This document shows positions 1 to 5,785 of a stretch of 6,659 nucleotides of DNA, piece by piece; position 1 is the stretch's first letter; every line of letters begins with the position of its first letter. The notes beneath the pieces were generated by a model. The model made no database searches. It had not been told where the DNA came from and was given only the letters and a program-made list of their open reading frames with translations. A program made the position numbers and the translations under genes. This stretch comes from JAULUH01 sp032111745 (GTDB taxonomy: Bacteria; Chloroflexota; Anaerolineae; JAAEKA01): NCBI GenBank assembly GCA_032111745.1, contig JAULUH010000141.1, positions 1 through 6,659 on the forward strand, written 5' to 3'.

Positions 1-353
1 ACTAGATCGACGATCGTGTTGATCTTGGCCCCGCGGGAGAGGCGACTGGTGCCTTTCAGCGTGGCAACGACCTTGCGGCTCATCATGCCGATCCAATCGA
101 GATGGATGGTCAGATGGAACAGCACGGCAGCTATCATCAGGACGCCACCCCAGGTGTGCAAGTTGTCCCAGGTGATGCGGTCGAACAGCAGGATAATGCC
201 GTACGTCGGGTTGCGTCCCCCCTGGTAGCCGCCACTGACGAAGAACAGGAAGTAGATGCCGGTTAGAGAGGCCAGAACGGCACCGGCGAACGTGACAAAA
301 TCCAGCAGCCAGTTCAGACGGGTGGTCCACGATAGGGGTCGATTATTGGCCAT
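1..353 (-). CDS. DUF4405-type membrane cytochrome, C-terminus beyond the window
   Basis: The frame opens with ATG at 353-351 and stays open to the left edge, giving 117 residues (MANNRPLSWTTRLNWLLDFV at the start). A Shine-Dalgarno GGAAAGGA lies about 10 bases upstream. Two hydrophobic segments are visible (about 15-40 and 70-91). Candidate haem-ligand histidines sit at H66 (LHTWGGVLM), H80 and H84 (LFHLTIHLDW). This N-x3-D ... TGIY ... HxWxG ... HxxxHxxW pattern is that of DUF4405, a family described as flavinylation-associated cytochrome and thought to carry b-type haem for transmembrane electron transfer. The last visible residues (KINTIVDL, 110-117) resemble the start of the first unit (RLNWLLDF, 12-19), so a second copy of the domain probably follows off the edge. 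It lies 137 bases downstream of the exporter gene and may have its own promoter. The family call is by motif memory; the electron-transfer partner is not visible. Confidence 0.8.
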   Translation of the reverse strand, partial: MANNRPLSWTTRLNWLLDFVTFAGAVLASLTGIYFLFFVSGGYQGGRNPTYGIILLFDRITWDNLHTWGGVLMIAAVLFHLTIHLDWIGMMSRKVVATLKGTSRLSRGAKINTIVDL

Positions 354-374
354 GATCTGGAAGTCCTTTCCGTG

Positions 375-404
375 GGGCGAGACAATGGTGTGGTCGTCTC
401 GCCC
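375..404. promoter_or_regulatory. 9-bp perfect dyad in the leader of the DUF4405 gene
   Basis: GGGCGAGAC (375-383) and GTCTCGCCC (396-404) are perfect inverted copies around a 12-base centre, 22 bases upstream of the DUF4405 start. On the minus strand a possible -10 box TATAGA (413-408) lies just before it, so the dyad would cover the transcription start. No convincing -35 is seen and no T-run follows the stem, so an intrinsic terminator for the exporter gene is less likely than an operator or a 5' leader hairpin. The dyad is directly visible; its role is inferred. Confidence 0.45.
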
Positions 405-490
405 TGATCTATAGCCATTGTGCCACAGGATCGTGGAGAATCGATGGAGGTACTGTGTAATTCTGAACGAAACGGAGATCTGTGGCGGTT

Positions 491-1123
491 CTACCCGCCC
501 CCCGTCACTCGTTGCCCGGCTTCCCAGGCTAGAAGCAGTCCCAGGCCGATCAACAGGAGACCCAGGAGGATGAGGATACGGCGGTACCAGGCTTCGGTGA
601 GCCAGTGCGCCTGGCTGTGGACCAGGGCCGCAATGGCTGCCTTGGAACCCACCAGGCCACCGTAGAAGCCCACCAGGAAGGCTACAGCGGCGAGGGGACC
701 GCGGGCCAGGGCGGACAGCAGCGCAGGTGCGCCCACCACAGCCCAGAAGAGGTAGGGGTGCGGGCTGAGGAGATTGGTCAGGGCCCCGCGTTGCATCGAG
801 CGGCGATCGCCCCCAGCGGGTGGCAGAGCTGCGTCGCTGGGCAGGAAGGTGTGGCGGGCCGAGCGTATGGTCTCCCAACCCAGGTAGACGACGTAGGCTG
901 CGCCCACAAAGCCAATCGCTGACAGCGTCCATGCCGGCAATTGGTTCAGTACGAAGACACTCAGGAGGATGATGGGGAGGTCGCTGAGAAAGGGAGCGGC
1001 CGCCACCAGCAGGCCCTGTCGTAAGCCATCCCGCAGGGAGGTGGCAATTACCAGGGTCAGCAGCGGGCCCGGACTGAACCCGGCAGGCAAACCCAGGCTC
1101 AGGCCCAGCAGCAAATAGGCCAC
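491..1123 (-). CDS. LysE/RhtB-family amino-acid or metabolite exporter
   Basis: A 210-residue, very hydrophobic protein with about six membrane helices, the usual size for the LysE/RhtB family of inner-membrane exporters (amino acids, homoserine lactones, small metabolites). The N-terminal signature GLPAGFSPGPLLTLVI (11-26) matches the family's G-x3-G-x-SPGP motif. NLLSPHPYLFW (117-127) matches the second conserved stretch, usually N-x2-NPK-x3-FF. A loop around 88-112 rich in charged and polar residues separates the two halves. The start is GTG at 1123, six bases after the stop of the upstream membrane protein gene, with AGGA just before it, so translational coupling is likely. A basic histidine-containing end (HWLTEAWYRR, 173-182) precedes the last helix. 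The substrate cannot be told from sequence, and the phosphatase neighbours do not reveal it. Confidence 0.85.
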   Translation of the reverse strand: MAYLLLGLSLGLPAGFSPGPLLTLVIATSLRDGLRQGLLVAAAPFLSDLPIILLSVFVLNQLPAWTLSAIGFVGAAYVVYLGWETIRSARHTFLPSDAALPPAGGDRRSMQRGALTNLLSPHPYLFWAVVGAPALLSALARGPLAAVAFLVGFYGGLVGSKAAIAALVHSQAHWLTEAWYRRILILLGLLLIGLGLLLAWEAGQRVTGGG

Positions 1124-1129
1124 GGTGTC

Positions 1130-1438
1130 CTAAAGCCGGGAGCCCCGGCGGTTAATCCACCAGCCGGCGACCAGCGTAATGACCAGCAGGATGATAGCGG
1201 CCAACAGGGCGCCGTTGTAGGCCAGGGAGCCCCGGGCGCGCTCGTTGATCAGCCAAAAGCCCGCCAGCACCGCCGTCAGCGGCCACACGGCACTGAGGGT
1301 CAGGGCATGGAGCAGCTGCGGCGGGTCTGGCAGCCCGCTGCGGTTCATCTGGCGGTTGAGCTGCCACAGGGTCAGCAATGGGTAGCTGAGGCCGAAGATG
1401 ATCAGGGCCAGGCCGAAGACCCAACGCAGGGTGTCCAC
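1130..1438 (-). CDS. small three-helix membrane protein, function unknown
   Basis: A 102-residue protein that I do not recognise. Three membrane segments are visible (about 5-26, 45-63 and 73-95), with a polar loop NRQMNRSGLPDPPQ (28-41) between the first two and a basic C-terminus (NRRGSRL). The start is GTG at 1438, three bases after the stop of the phosphatase gene. Its Shine-Dalgarno AAGGAG lies inside the end of that gene (1449-1454), 10 bases from the start. It ends six bases before the exporter gene, so the two are very likely co-translated. Codon use matches the neighbours and the hydrophobic pattern is coherent, so it is a real gene. A helper role for the exporter is only a guess from position. 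Confidence 0.75.
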   Translation of the reverse strand: MDTLRWVFGLALIIFGLSYPLLTLWQLNRQMNRSGLPDPPQLLHALTLSAVWPLTAVLAGFWLINERARGSLAYNGALLAAIILLVITLVAGWWINRRGSRL

Positions 1439-1441
1439 GGG

Positions 1442-2125
1442 CTACTCGCTCCTTGCCGGCGAATCGATGCGCTCGGCCGTGGCTACGGCAAAGCCGGCGC
1501 CATCCAGGTGGGCCGTATCGTTGTAGCTCACCAGCCGCAGGCCGCGCGGGCCGGCTGAGATCAGGCTAAGTGCCGTGTTGCCGCCGATCTCCATGCGATG
1601 TAATTGAGACAGGTTGGCTTCCAGGACATGGGCAACCAGCGACCGGATAGCTGCGCCGTGGCTGACCAGCAGCACCGTGTGGCCGGCGTGGCGGGCGATG
1701 ATGCGCTCCACAGTGGCCGCCAACCGGGCGCCGAGCTCGCTGTAACTCTCGCCTCCCCCACGGCGCACGTCCTGGCCGGCCAGCATGGCTGCCACCTCCT
1801 CCGGAAAGCGGGCCGCGATCTCGCTCCAGGTCAGGCCGGTCCATCGGCCAATGTCCGATTCCCGCAGGCCTTGCTCAGCGATCGGCTCCAGCCCCAGGGA
1901 TTGGCCGGCGATCTGGGCGGTCTCAAAAGCCCGGAGTAAATCACTGCTGTAGATCGCCTGGATGGGGTAGGTGCGTAAGCGGCGGGATACGATGAGCGCC
2001 TGCTCGCGGCCCCGATCGCTCAGGGGCGTGTTCTGGCTCTGGCCCTGCCAGCGCCCACTGAGGTTCCACTCGGTCTCGCCATGGCGCAGAAGGATAAGCA
2101 TCGTCTTGGCACTCGGTGTAGTCAT
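1442..2125 (-). CDS. histidine phosphatase (phosphoglycerate mutase-like), copy 1
   Basis: A 227-residue soluble protein of the histidine phosphatase superfamily, branch 1. The nucleophile motif is LLRHGETEWN (R14, H15, G16). Further phosphate-pocket residues are R65 in SSDLLRAFETA, the acid E89 in LRESDIG, and the second histidine H156 in VSHGAAIR. The GGGES block (123-127) is also typical. The enzyme forms a phosphohistidine intermediate and either hydrolyses phosphomonoesters (CobC, PhoE, GpmB type) or acts as a mutase. Length and motifs do not decide the substrate, and no cobalamin genes are nearby to support CobC. The start ATG at 2125 is one base after the stop of copy 2, with GGAG seven bases upstream. 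The C-terminus (about 195-227) is unlike that of copy 2. Confidence 0.9.
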   Translation of the reverse strand: MTTPSAKTMLILLRHGETEWNLSGRWQGQSQNTPLSDRGREQALIVSRRLRTYPIQAIYSSDLLRAFETAQIAGQSLGLEPIAEQGLRESDIGRWTGLTWSEIAARFPEEVAAMLAGQDVRRGGGESYSELGARLAATVERIIARHAGHTVLLVSHGAAIRSLVAHVLEANLSQLHRMEIGGNTALSLISAGPRGLRLVSYNDTAHLDGAGFAVATAERIDSPARSE

Positions 2126-2126
2126 C

Positions 2127-2846
2127 TCAATGCTCCGCCAGGGCCTCGGGAAGTTGTAGCTCCGCTATGGCTTCCACTTCCAGCTCAGCCTCGAGTGCGC
2201 TGTCCAGGACATCGAGATGAGAGGCATCCAGTATGTCGAGGGGCTCAACCTGGCCGTGCTCAAAGCGCAGAATGGTGACGCTGGTGTTGCGGTTGGCGGG
2301 CAGTCTCTCGAACACCTCCGGGAAGGAGTGGTTCAAAACGGCACCCAGGCAGGCGTAGATCGGCCCACCATGGGTGATGACGGCAATGATCTGGCCAGGG
2401 TGCTTCGCCAGCAGATCGCCCAGTGCGGCCAGCACGCGGGCCTGGACCTGCATATAGGTTTCACCACCGCCACGCGCGACATCGCCCTGGCGGGCTGCCT
2501 CCCATTCCTCCGGCCACCGCTGGCGAGCCTCATCCCTGTGCAGCCCCTGCCAGGCGCCGATATCCGCCTCCCGCCAGCGCGAGTCAATAGATGGCTGCAG
2601 GTCCAGAGCGATGCCGGCAATCAGCGCAGTCTCCAGGGCGCGGCGCAGGTCGCTGCTGATGAGGATGTCCACCTGCATCCGCTGCAGTCGCCGGCCCAGG
2701 AGGTGGGCCTGGGCCCGGCCGGTAGTGGTCAGGCCGCCAGCGTCAGGCGACTGGCCCTGGATGCGCTGGGCGACATTCCACTCGCTCTCTCCGTGGCGGC
2801 AGAGGATGATGGTCGTAGTAGCTGGGGTAGCCGGGAAGCGTATCAT
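2127..2846 (-). CDS. histidine phosphatase (phosphoglycerate mutase-like), copy 2
   Basis: A 239-residue paralogue of the next gene. The catalytic motif is LCRHGESEWN (R17, H18, G19), followed by R68/R69 in SSDLRRALETA, acid E93 in WREADIG, GGGET (126-130) and the second histidine H159 in VITHGGPI. All core residues expected of an active branch 1 histidine phosphatase are present. The last 25 residues (215-239) are strongly acidic (DSALEAELEVEAIAELQ) and have no counterpart in copy 1. The start ATG at 2846 has only a poor Shine-Dalgarno; the nearest GGAG is about 19 bases away. It overlaps functionally with copy 1, one base apart, which suggests tandem duplication followed by divergence. The substrate is unknown. 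A 63-base gap separates it from the small gene upstream. Confidence 0.9.
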   Translation of the reverse strand: MIRFPATPATTTIILCRHGESEWNVAQRIQGQSPDAGGLTTTGRAQAHLLGRRLQRMQVDILISSDLRRALETALIAGIALDLQPSIDSRWREADIGAWQGLHRDEARQRWPEEWEAARQGDVARGGGETYMQVQARVLAALGDLLAKHPGQIIAVITHGGPIYACLGAVLNHSFPEVFERLPANRNTSVTILRFEHGQVEPLDILDASHLDVLDSALEAELEVEAIAELQLPEALAEH

Positions 2847-2909
2847 GGCAGAGCAACTTAGAGCTCCAGAGCCCGAACGTAGTTTCCTCGTGTAGGCTCC
2901 AATACTGTG

Positions 2910-3140
2910 CTAGATCAGGGTCTTCATGCGCAACATGCGATCGCCGACCGCGCGTAAGGCCTGGGCAATGTTGGGCTTCTGTTCTTGCTCCAACTGCCTG
3001 GCTGAAGCCTCCAGCACGCCAAAGAAGGTGCCGTCGATGCGGCCCAGGTTCAAGCCGATGATCTGGGTGAGCTCGTCGTCATCCCGGGCACCCAAAAGCT
3101 GGCGCACCAGGGCGACGCTTTCCTGTTGGGTCATGGCCAT
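2910..3140 (-). CDS. 76-residue soluble protein, function unknown
   Basis: A small protein with no family I can name. It looks helical and soluble, with no Cys and no His, so a metal site is unlikely. Visible features are an acidic turn GARDDDELTQ (17-26), a conserved-looking core LNLGRIDGTFFGVLEAS (30-46) and a charged helix ending RAVGDRMLRMKTLI. The start at 3140 is preferred over the Met two codons later because GGGAG lies eight bases before it. It sits 22 bases after the aldo/keto reductase and 63 bases before the phosphatases, all on the same strand, so it is probably part of the operon. Frame length, Shine-Dalgarno and spacing support a real gene. Confidence 0.7.
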   Translation of the reverse strand: MAMTQQESVALVRQLLGARDDDELTQIIGLNLGRIDGTFFGVLEASARQLEQEQKPNIAQALRAVGDRMLRMKTLI

Positions 3141-3162
3141 AAAGTTAGCTCCCTATCGTGAT

Positions 3163-4182
3163 TCAGAAGGGCACCGTATCCCGTTCAGCGACGGTCAGCG
3201 ATGGTAGGTCGGACGCGGCCAGGTTCTCCTGAACCTGGGCTGGCGTCTTAGCGCCGGCCAGGACTACGCTCACGGCAGGATTGTCCAGAGCAAAGCGCAG
3301 AGCAGCCTGGGCCAGGGTACGGCCAGGGTGGGCCAGCGCGTCCTGCAGATACGCTGCGGCCTCGACACGAGCCATTCGATAGCGGGCAGGCCAGCGGCTG
3401 CGGATGTCGCCGGTGGGAAACTCATCCCATACATCGTACTTGCCGGTCAGGATCCCGTTGGCTAGCGGCTCACGGGCGATAATGGCGACGTTAGCGGCCT
3501 CCGCCGCTGGGAACAGGTCGTGGGCGGCCTGTTGGCTCAGGAGATTGTAGGTCACCTGGATCGTGTCGCTGCGGCCTTCGACAATGGCGGCTATGCCCTC
3601 GGCTGGCTGATGGATGCTCACGCCGTAGAAGCGGATCTTGCCCTTTTCTTTTAGCTCGTCCAGGACGTCGAAGATGGTGCCGTCGCGGATCTGCTGCTCG
3701 CTAGGATTGTGTAGCTGGTATAGATCGATCCATTCGGTGCGCAGCCGGCGTAGGCTCTGCTCCAGCGCGAACCGGATATAATCGGCGTCGAAGTCGGCCC
3801 TATGGACAATGGGCAAGACCGACCGGGCTGAGAACTCGGCCAGCCGGTGGCCCGTATACTGCTCGAACTGAGCGGCAACATGCGGGTCAACACGCCAGTT
3901 GTAGAAGTTGCCGCCGCCCTTTGTCGCCAGGATCACCTGGCTGCGCACGCGGCGCTCGGCGATCACCTCGCCCAGAAGCGTCTCGCTATGCCCATGGCCG
4001 TAGACGTCCGCCGTGTCGAAAAAGGTGTAGCCGGCCTCCAGTGCTGCGTGAATCGCTGCCCTGGACACAGCATCGTCGGTGGGCCCGTAGCTATTGCCGA
4101 GACGATCGCTGCCAATAGCCCAGGCGCCGAAACCGATCTCGGAGACTTGCAGGCCTGTGCGGCCGAGGATGCGAGGTTGCAT
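3163..4182 (-). CDS. aldo/keto reductase
   Basis: A 339-residue NAD(P)H-dependent oxidoreductase of the aldo/keto reductase superfamily, a cytoplasmic TIM barrel reducing aldehydes or ketones. The catalytic tetrad is visible: D56 and Y61 in FFDTADVYGHGHSE, K88 in ILATKGG and H158 in DLYQLHNPS. The strand end GVSIHQP (187-193), the REPLANGILTGKY stretch (237-249) and the cofactor-phosphate region GAKTPAQVQENLAA (310-323) are typical of the bacterial Tas/YajO-like branch. The stretch from K88 to H158 is 70 residues, longer than usual, because of an extra region (about 92-130) with several aromatics and histidines. The start ATG 4182 gives the standard MQPRILGRTGLQVSEIGFG beginning, but no Shine-Dalgarno is visible before it. 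It is the first gene after the promoter at 4268-4296. The substrate is unknown. Confidence 0.92.
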   Translation of the reverse strand: MQPRILGRTGLQVSEIGFGAWAIGSDRLGNSYGPTDDAVSRAAIHAALEAGYTFFDTADVYGHGHSETLLGEVIAERRVRSQVILATKGGGNFYNWRVDPHVAAQFEQYTGHRLAEFSARSVLPIVHRADFDADYIRFALEQSLRRLRTEWIDLYQLHNPSEQQIRDGTIFDVLDELKEKGKIRFYGVSIHQPAEGIAAIVEGRSDTIQVTYNLLSQQAAHDLFPAAEAANVAIIAREPLANGILTGKYDVWDEFPTGDIRSRWPARYRMARVEAAAYLQDALAHPGRTLAQAALRFALDNPAVSVVLAGAKTPAQVQENLAASDLPSLTVAERDTVPF

Positions 4183-4213
4183 ATCAGGATGTGATCGGTG
4201 GTGGGTCTGGCCG

Positions 4214-4248
4214 CGCTGCGCGGGTCGCCAATGACAGCCCGCGCAGCG
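4214..4248 (-). promoter_or_regulatory. 11-bp hairpin in the 5' leader of the aldo/keto reductase operon
   Basis: CGCTGCGCGGG (4214-4224) and CCCGCGCAGCG (4238-4248) are perfect inverted copies around a 13-base loop. The stem lies between the predicted transcription start (about 4261) and the ATG at 4182, in an approximately 79-base leader. No U-run follows it on the minus strand, so it is not a classical terminator. It could be a leader structure controlling translation or a protein-binding dyad. The structure is directly visible; function is inferred. Confidence 0.5.
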
Positions 4249-4267
4249 AACCTGCTACTTTCAGGGC

Positions 4268-4296
4268 ATTCTACAGGGGCGACGACGAATCGACAA
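4268..4296 (-). promoter_or_regulatory. sigma70-like promoter of the aldo/keto reductase operon
   Basis: Read on the minus strand, TTGTCG (4296-4291) and TAGAAT (4273-4268) are separated by exactly 17 bases. They match the -35 and -10 consensus at four and five of six positions. Transcription would start near 4261, giving a leader that contains the 11-bp hairpin. It is the best promoter-like signal in the 313-base gap between the prenyltransferase and the reductase and is correctly oriented. Confidence 0.55.
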
Positions 4297-4413
4297 AACC
4301 AGGCACGGTAGATGGGCCACTGACTTGGGTGTGTTTGACACGGACCGAGCCTCCTCACACCGGACCTGGCGGGCGGTGCCAGGGTGGCGAGTAGGATCCT
4401 GAGTTGTGTAGAG

Positions 4414-4479
4414 CTCCCATATACCGAACCTTTCCCATAGAAACGGTTAATGGGTATATGGGAGACGCGGGCATCCCGC
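4414..4479 (-). terminator. two adjacent hairpins just after the prenyltransferase gene
   Basis: The larger hairpin has a perfect 12-bp outer stem, CTCCCATATACC (4414-4425) with GGTATATGGGAG (4453-4464). An inner stem AACCTTT (4427-4433) pairs with AAA and GGTT (4441-4443, 4445-4448) around a bulged C, closing on loop CCCATAG. Next to it is GCGGG-CAT-CCCGC (4467-4479). Both begin 17 to 32 bases after the prenyltransferase stop, as expected of a 3' end signal, but no T-run follows on the minus strand. A non-canonical terminator, an RNA-stabilising 3' structure or an operator are all possible. The rest of the gap to the reductase (4249-4413) holds the promoter and a weaker 6-bp hairpin at 4365-4383, and no gene that I can support. 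Confidence 0.5.
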
Positions 4480-4495
4480 TAAGCCGTGGCAGGTC

Positions 4496-5416
4496 CTACA
4501 GCCACGCGATGACGAAGGCCATCAGCTCTAACCAGGTTGTGCCCATCAGCAACCCGATGGCCACGAATGCTATGCTGTCCGACTGTTGGGGGGTGGCATA
4601 GGCACCGCGCGCCAGGCGCCAGGCCTGCCAGGCCGCAACCGGGAGAGGCAGCAGGATCGCTCCCACCACCAGTGGCGGGAGGCCTAGCCAGGCGAGCAAA
4701 GGAAGTAATCCATAGGCCATCGCCATGGCCATGATCATGACGCGCGCCGCTACCGGCCGTCCCAGCTGCACGACCAACGTGCGTTTGCCGGCCGCGGCAT
4801 CCCCCTCCAGGTCGGAGAGTTCGATGGCGAGGGACTGGGCGAACTGCAGGGCACACAGCGGCAGGACGGCCAGGACAGGCAGCCAGGTGAGCTGGCCCGC
4901 CTGCAAATAGAATCCCACCAGCGGGGTCAGGCCGGCGACCACCACGGCAAGGGCCAGTTCTCCCAGGCCGCGTGAGTGCAGTCGCAGGGGAGGCGCACTG
5001 TAGCCCCAGGAGAGCAGCAGGCCCGTAAACAGCAGAGGCACTGTCCAGAGCCCTGGGCGCACCCAAAGGGCGAGAACCATGGTTGCCATCAGGGCGATGC
5101 AGGCCAGCCCGAGGGCTGCGGCCAACGCCGCCTGAGGCCGCAACTGGCCGCTGACCAGCACGCGGCTGCCACCAGCCCAGCGGGTCGGCGTGAGATTGGC
5201 CCGGTCAGCCACCAGGTCGAAGTACTCGTTGCCATAGTGGGTCATCCATTGAATGCTGGTAATGGCCACCTGGCCCCAGATCAGGGCGGCGATGTTCAGG
5301 GATGCCCCGTCATACAGCGCCATGGCAATCCCCAGGCCGTGCAGGAGAAGCCCTCCAGCCAGAAAGAGCGGCCGGCCGAGACGGATGAAGGCGGTGAAGG
5401 AAGAGAGGTGGGACAT
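4496..5416 (-). CDS. UbiA-family prenyltransferase, MenA-like
   Basis: A 306-residue polytopic membrane protein of the UbiA superfamily, which attaches polyprenyl chains to aromatic acceptors in quinone, haem or chlorophyll synthesis. The first Asp-rich motif is NEYFDLVADRAN (N63, D67, D71) and the second is SDLEGDAAAGKRTL (D202, D206); these bind Mg2+-diphosphate. YSAPPLRLHSRGLGELALAV (139-158) resembles the MenA motif YTGGP-x-PLxYRGLGE, so a dihydroxynaphthoate prenyltransferase-like role is the best guess. About eight or nine helices are visible, the expected count. A TTG at 5440 would extend the frame by eight residues, but ATG at 5416 is chosen because GGAG (5424-5421) stands four bases before it and the protein then begins MSHLSSFTAFIRLGRP, as family members do. 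It is transcribed divergently from csoR, 414 bases away. The exact acceptor cannot be set from sequence. Confidence 0.87.
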   Translation of the reverse strand: MSHLSSFTAFIRLGRPLFLAGGLLLHGLGIAMALYDGASLNIAALIWGQVAITSIQWMTHYGNEYFDLVADRANLTPTRWAGGSRVLVSGQLRPQAALAAALGLACIALMATMVLALWVRPGLWTVPLLFTGLLLSWGYSAPPLRLHSRGLGELALAVVVAGLTPLVGFYLQAGQLTWLPVLAVLPLCALQFAQSLAIELSDLEGDAAAGKRTLVVQLGRPVAARVMIMAMAMAYGLLPLLAWLGLPPLVVGAILLPLPVAAWQAWRLARGAYATPQQSDSIAFVAIGLLMGTTWLELMAFVIAWL

Positions 5417-5515
5417 GGGACTCCGGCAGATAATCCACAATAGAGCGGGGACGAACGAATGGATGGCTTGGGTCTACTGTAGTGTGGCGTCGCTTCCTTG
5501 CCATCCTGCTGGCCT

Positions 5516-5558
5516 CCACGTGCTTGATTATACGCGTTTTCATCGCGTTGGCACGTGG
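5516..5558. promoter_or_regulatory. nested dyad with a -10-like box upstream of the prenyltransferase
   Basis: CCACGTGC (5516-5523) and GCACGTGG (5551-5558) are perfect inverted copies, each containing CACGTG. Inside them lies a second pair, ACGCG (5532-5536) and CGCGT (5544-5548). The minus strand carries TATAAT at 5532-5527 within this dyad, about 110 bases before the prenyltransferase start, but no good -35 is seen at 16 to 18 bases. This could be a regulated promoter for the prenyltransferase. The symmetry is visible; the role is a guess. Confidence 0.3.
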
Positions 5559-5610
5559 TCCAGGTTTTGGGTCAATGATCAAGGGTTACGCACGAGGTGG
5601 GCCGACCAGA

Positions 5611-5650
5611 CGCGCACGGACGAACACGGACCAACACGGACGGACACGGA
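5611..5650 (+). repeat. four tandem copies of a 10-bp repeat, consensus cgaacacgga
   Basis: The units CGCGCACGGA, CGAACACGGA, CCAACACGGA and CGGACACGGA follow each other without a gap, with a decayed fifth unit to 5660. The period equals about one helical turn. Similar ACGGAC/ACAC-type strings occur as dispersed intergenic repeats in environmental bacterial genomes (from memory). It lies in the 414-base divergent region between the prenyltransferase and csoR; I see no gene in 5441-5750 on either strand. Confidence 0.7.
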
Positions 5651-5663
5651 CACCGGATAGGGA

Positions 5664-5699
5664 ACCGCGGAGTGCGCAGAGAACGCGGAGGAGAAGGGA
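5664..5699 (+). repeat. 9-bp purine-rich degenerate tandem repeat
   Basis: ACCGCGGAG, TGCGCAGAG, AACGCGGAG and the more decayed GAGAAGGGA follow one another with a 9-base period, right after the 10-bp array. Such CGGAG/CAGAG strings are common as low-complexity intergenic repeats in large bacterial genomes. It lies 50 bases upstream of the csoR promoter, and no function is apparent. Confidence 0.45.
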
Positions 5700-5750
5700 C
5701 CGTCAGGGGCGAAGGTCAAGACGGAGGGTTTTGTGAAGCCCCAAAATCTC

Positions 5751-5780
5751 TTGACAACACCACTACCCTTATGGTATAAT
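5751..5780 (+). promoter_or_regulatory. consensus promoter of the csoR-copZ-DUF411 operon
   Basis: TTGACA (5751-5756) and TATAAT (5775-5780) are both perfect matches to the sigma70 consensus, 18 bases apart. A TGG just before the -10 makes it an extended -10 promoter. Transcription should start near 5787, giving a leader of about 44 bases before csoR. A promoter this strong fits a gene set held off by a repressor bound downstream. Confidence 0.9.
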
Positions 5781-5785
5781 TCCCG

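Noticed and set aside
605..922. Plus-strand open frame opposite the exporter gene
   Set aside because: Low-complexity Gly/Gln-rich translation without a ribosome site, antisense to a clear LysE/RhtB gene.
2217..2861. Long plus-strand open frame opposite the second phosphatase
   Set aside because: No recognisable domain. It is the antisense shadow of a gene with all catalytic motifs intact, and GC-rich coding DNA often gives such frames.
4365..4383. CCTGGC/GCCAGG 6-bp hairpin as a terminator
   Set aside because: Short, no T-run, and of a kind expected by chance in GC-rich DNA; it is weaker than the structures next to it.
5417..5440. Upstream TTG start for the prenyltransferase
   Set aside because: It adds MWIICRSP, which family members lack, while the ATG at 5416 has a GGAG just before it.
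4976..5443. Plus-strand 155-codon open frame opposite the prenyltransferase
   Set aside because: The composition is typical of an antisense shadow (Gln, Gly, His, Arg), and the opposite strand carries both Asp-rich UbiA motifs.
5611..5699. A CRISPR array
   Set aside because: The units are 9 to 10 bases with no spacers between them; these are plain tandem repeats.
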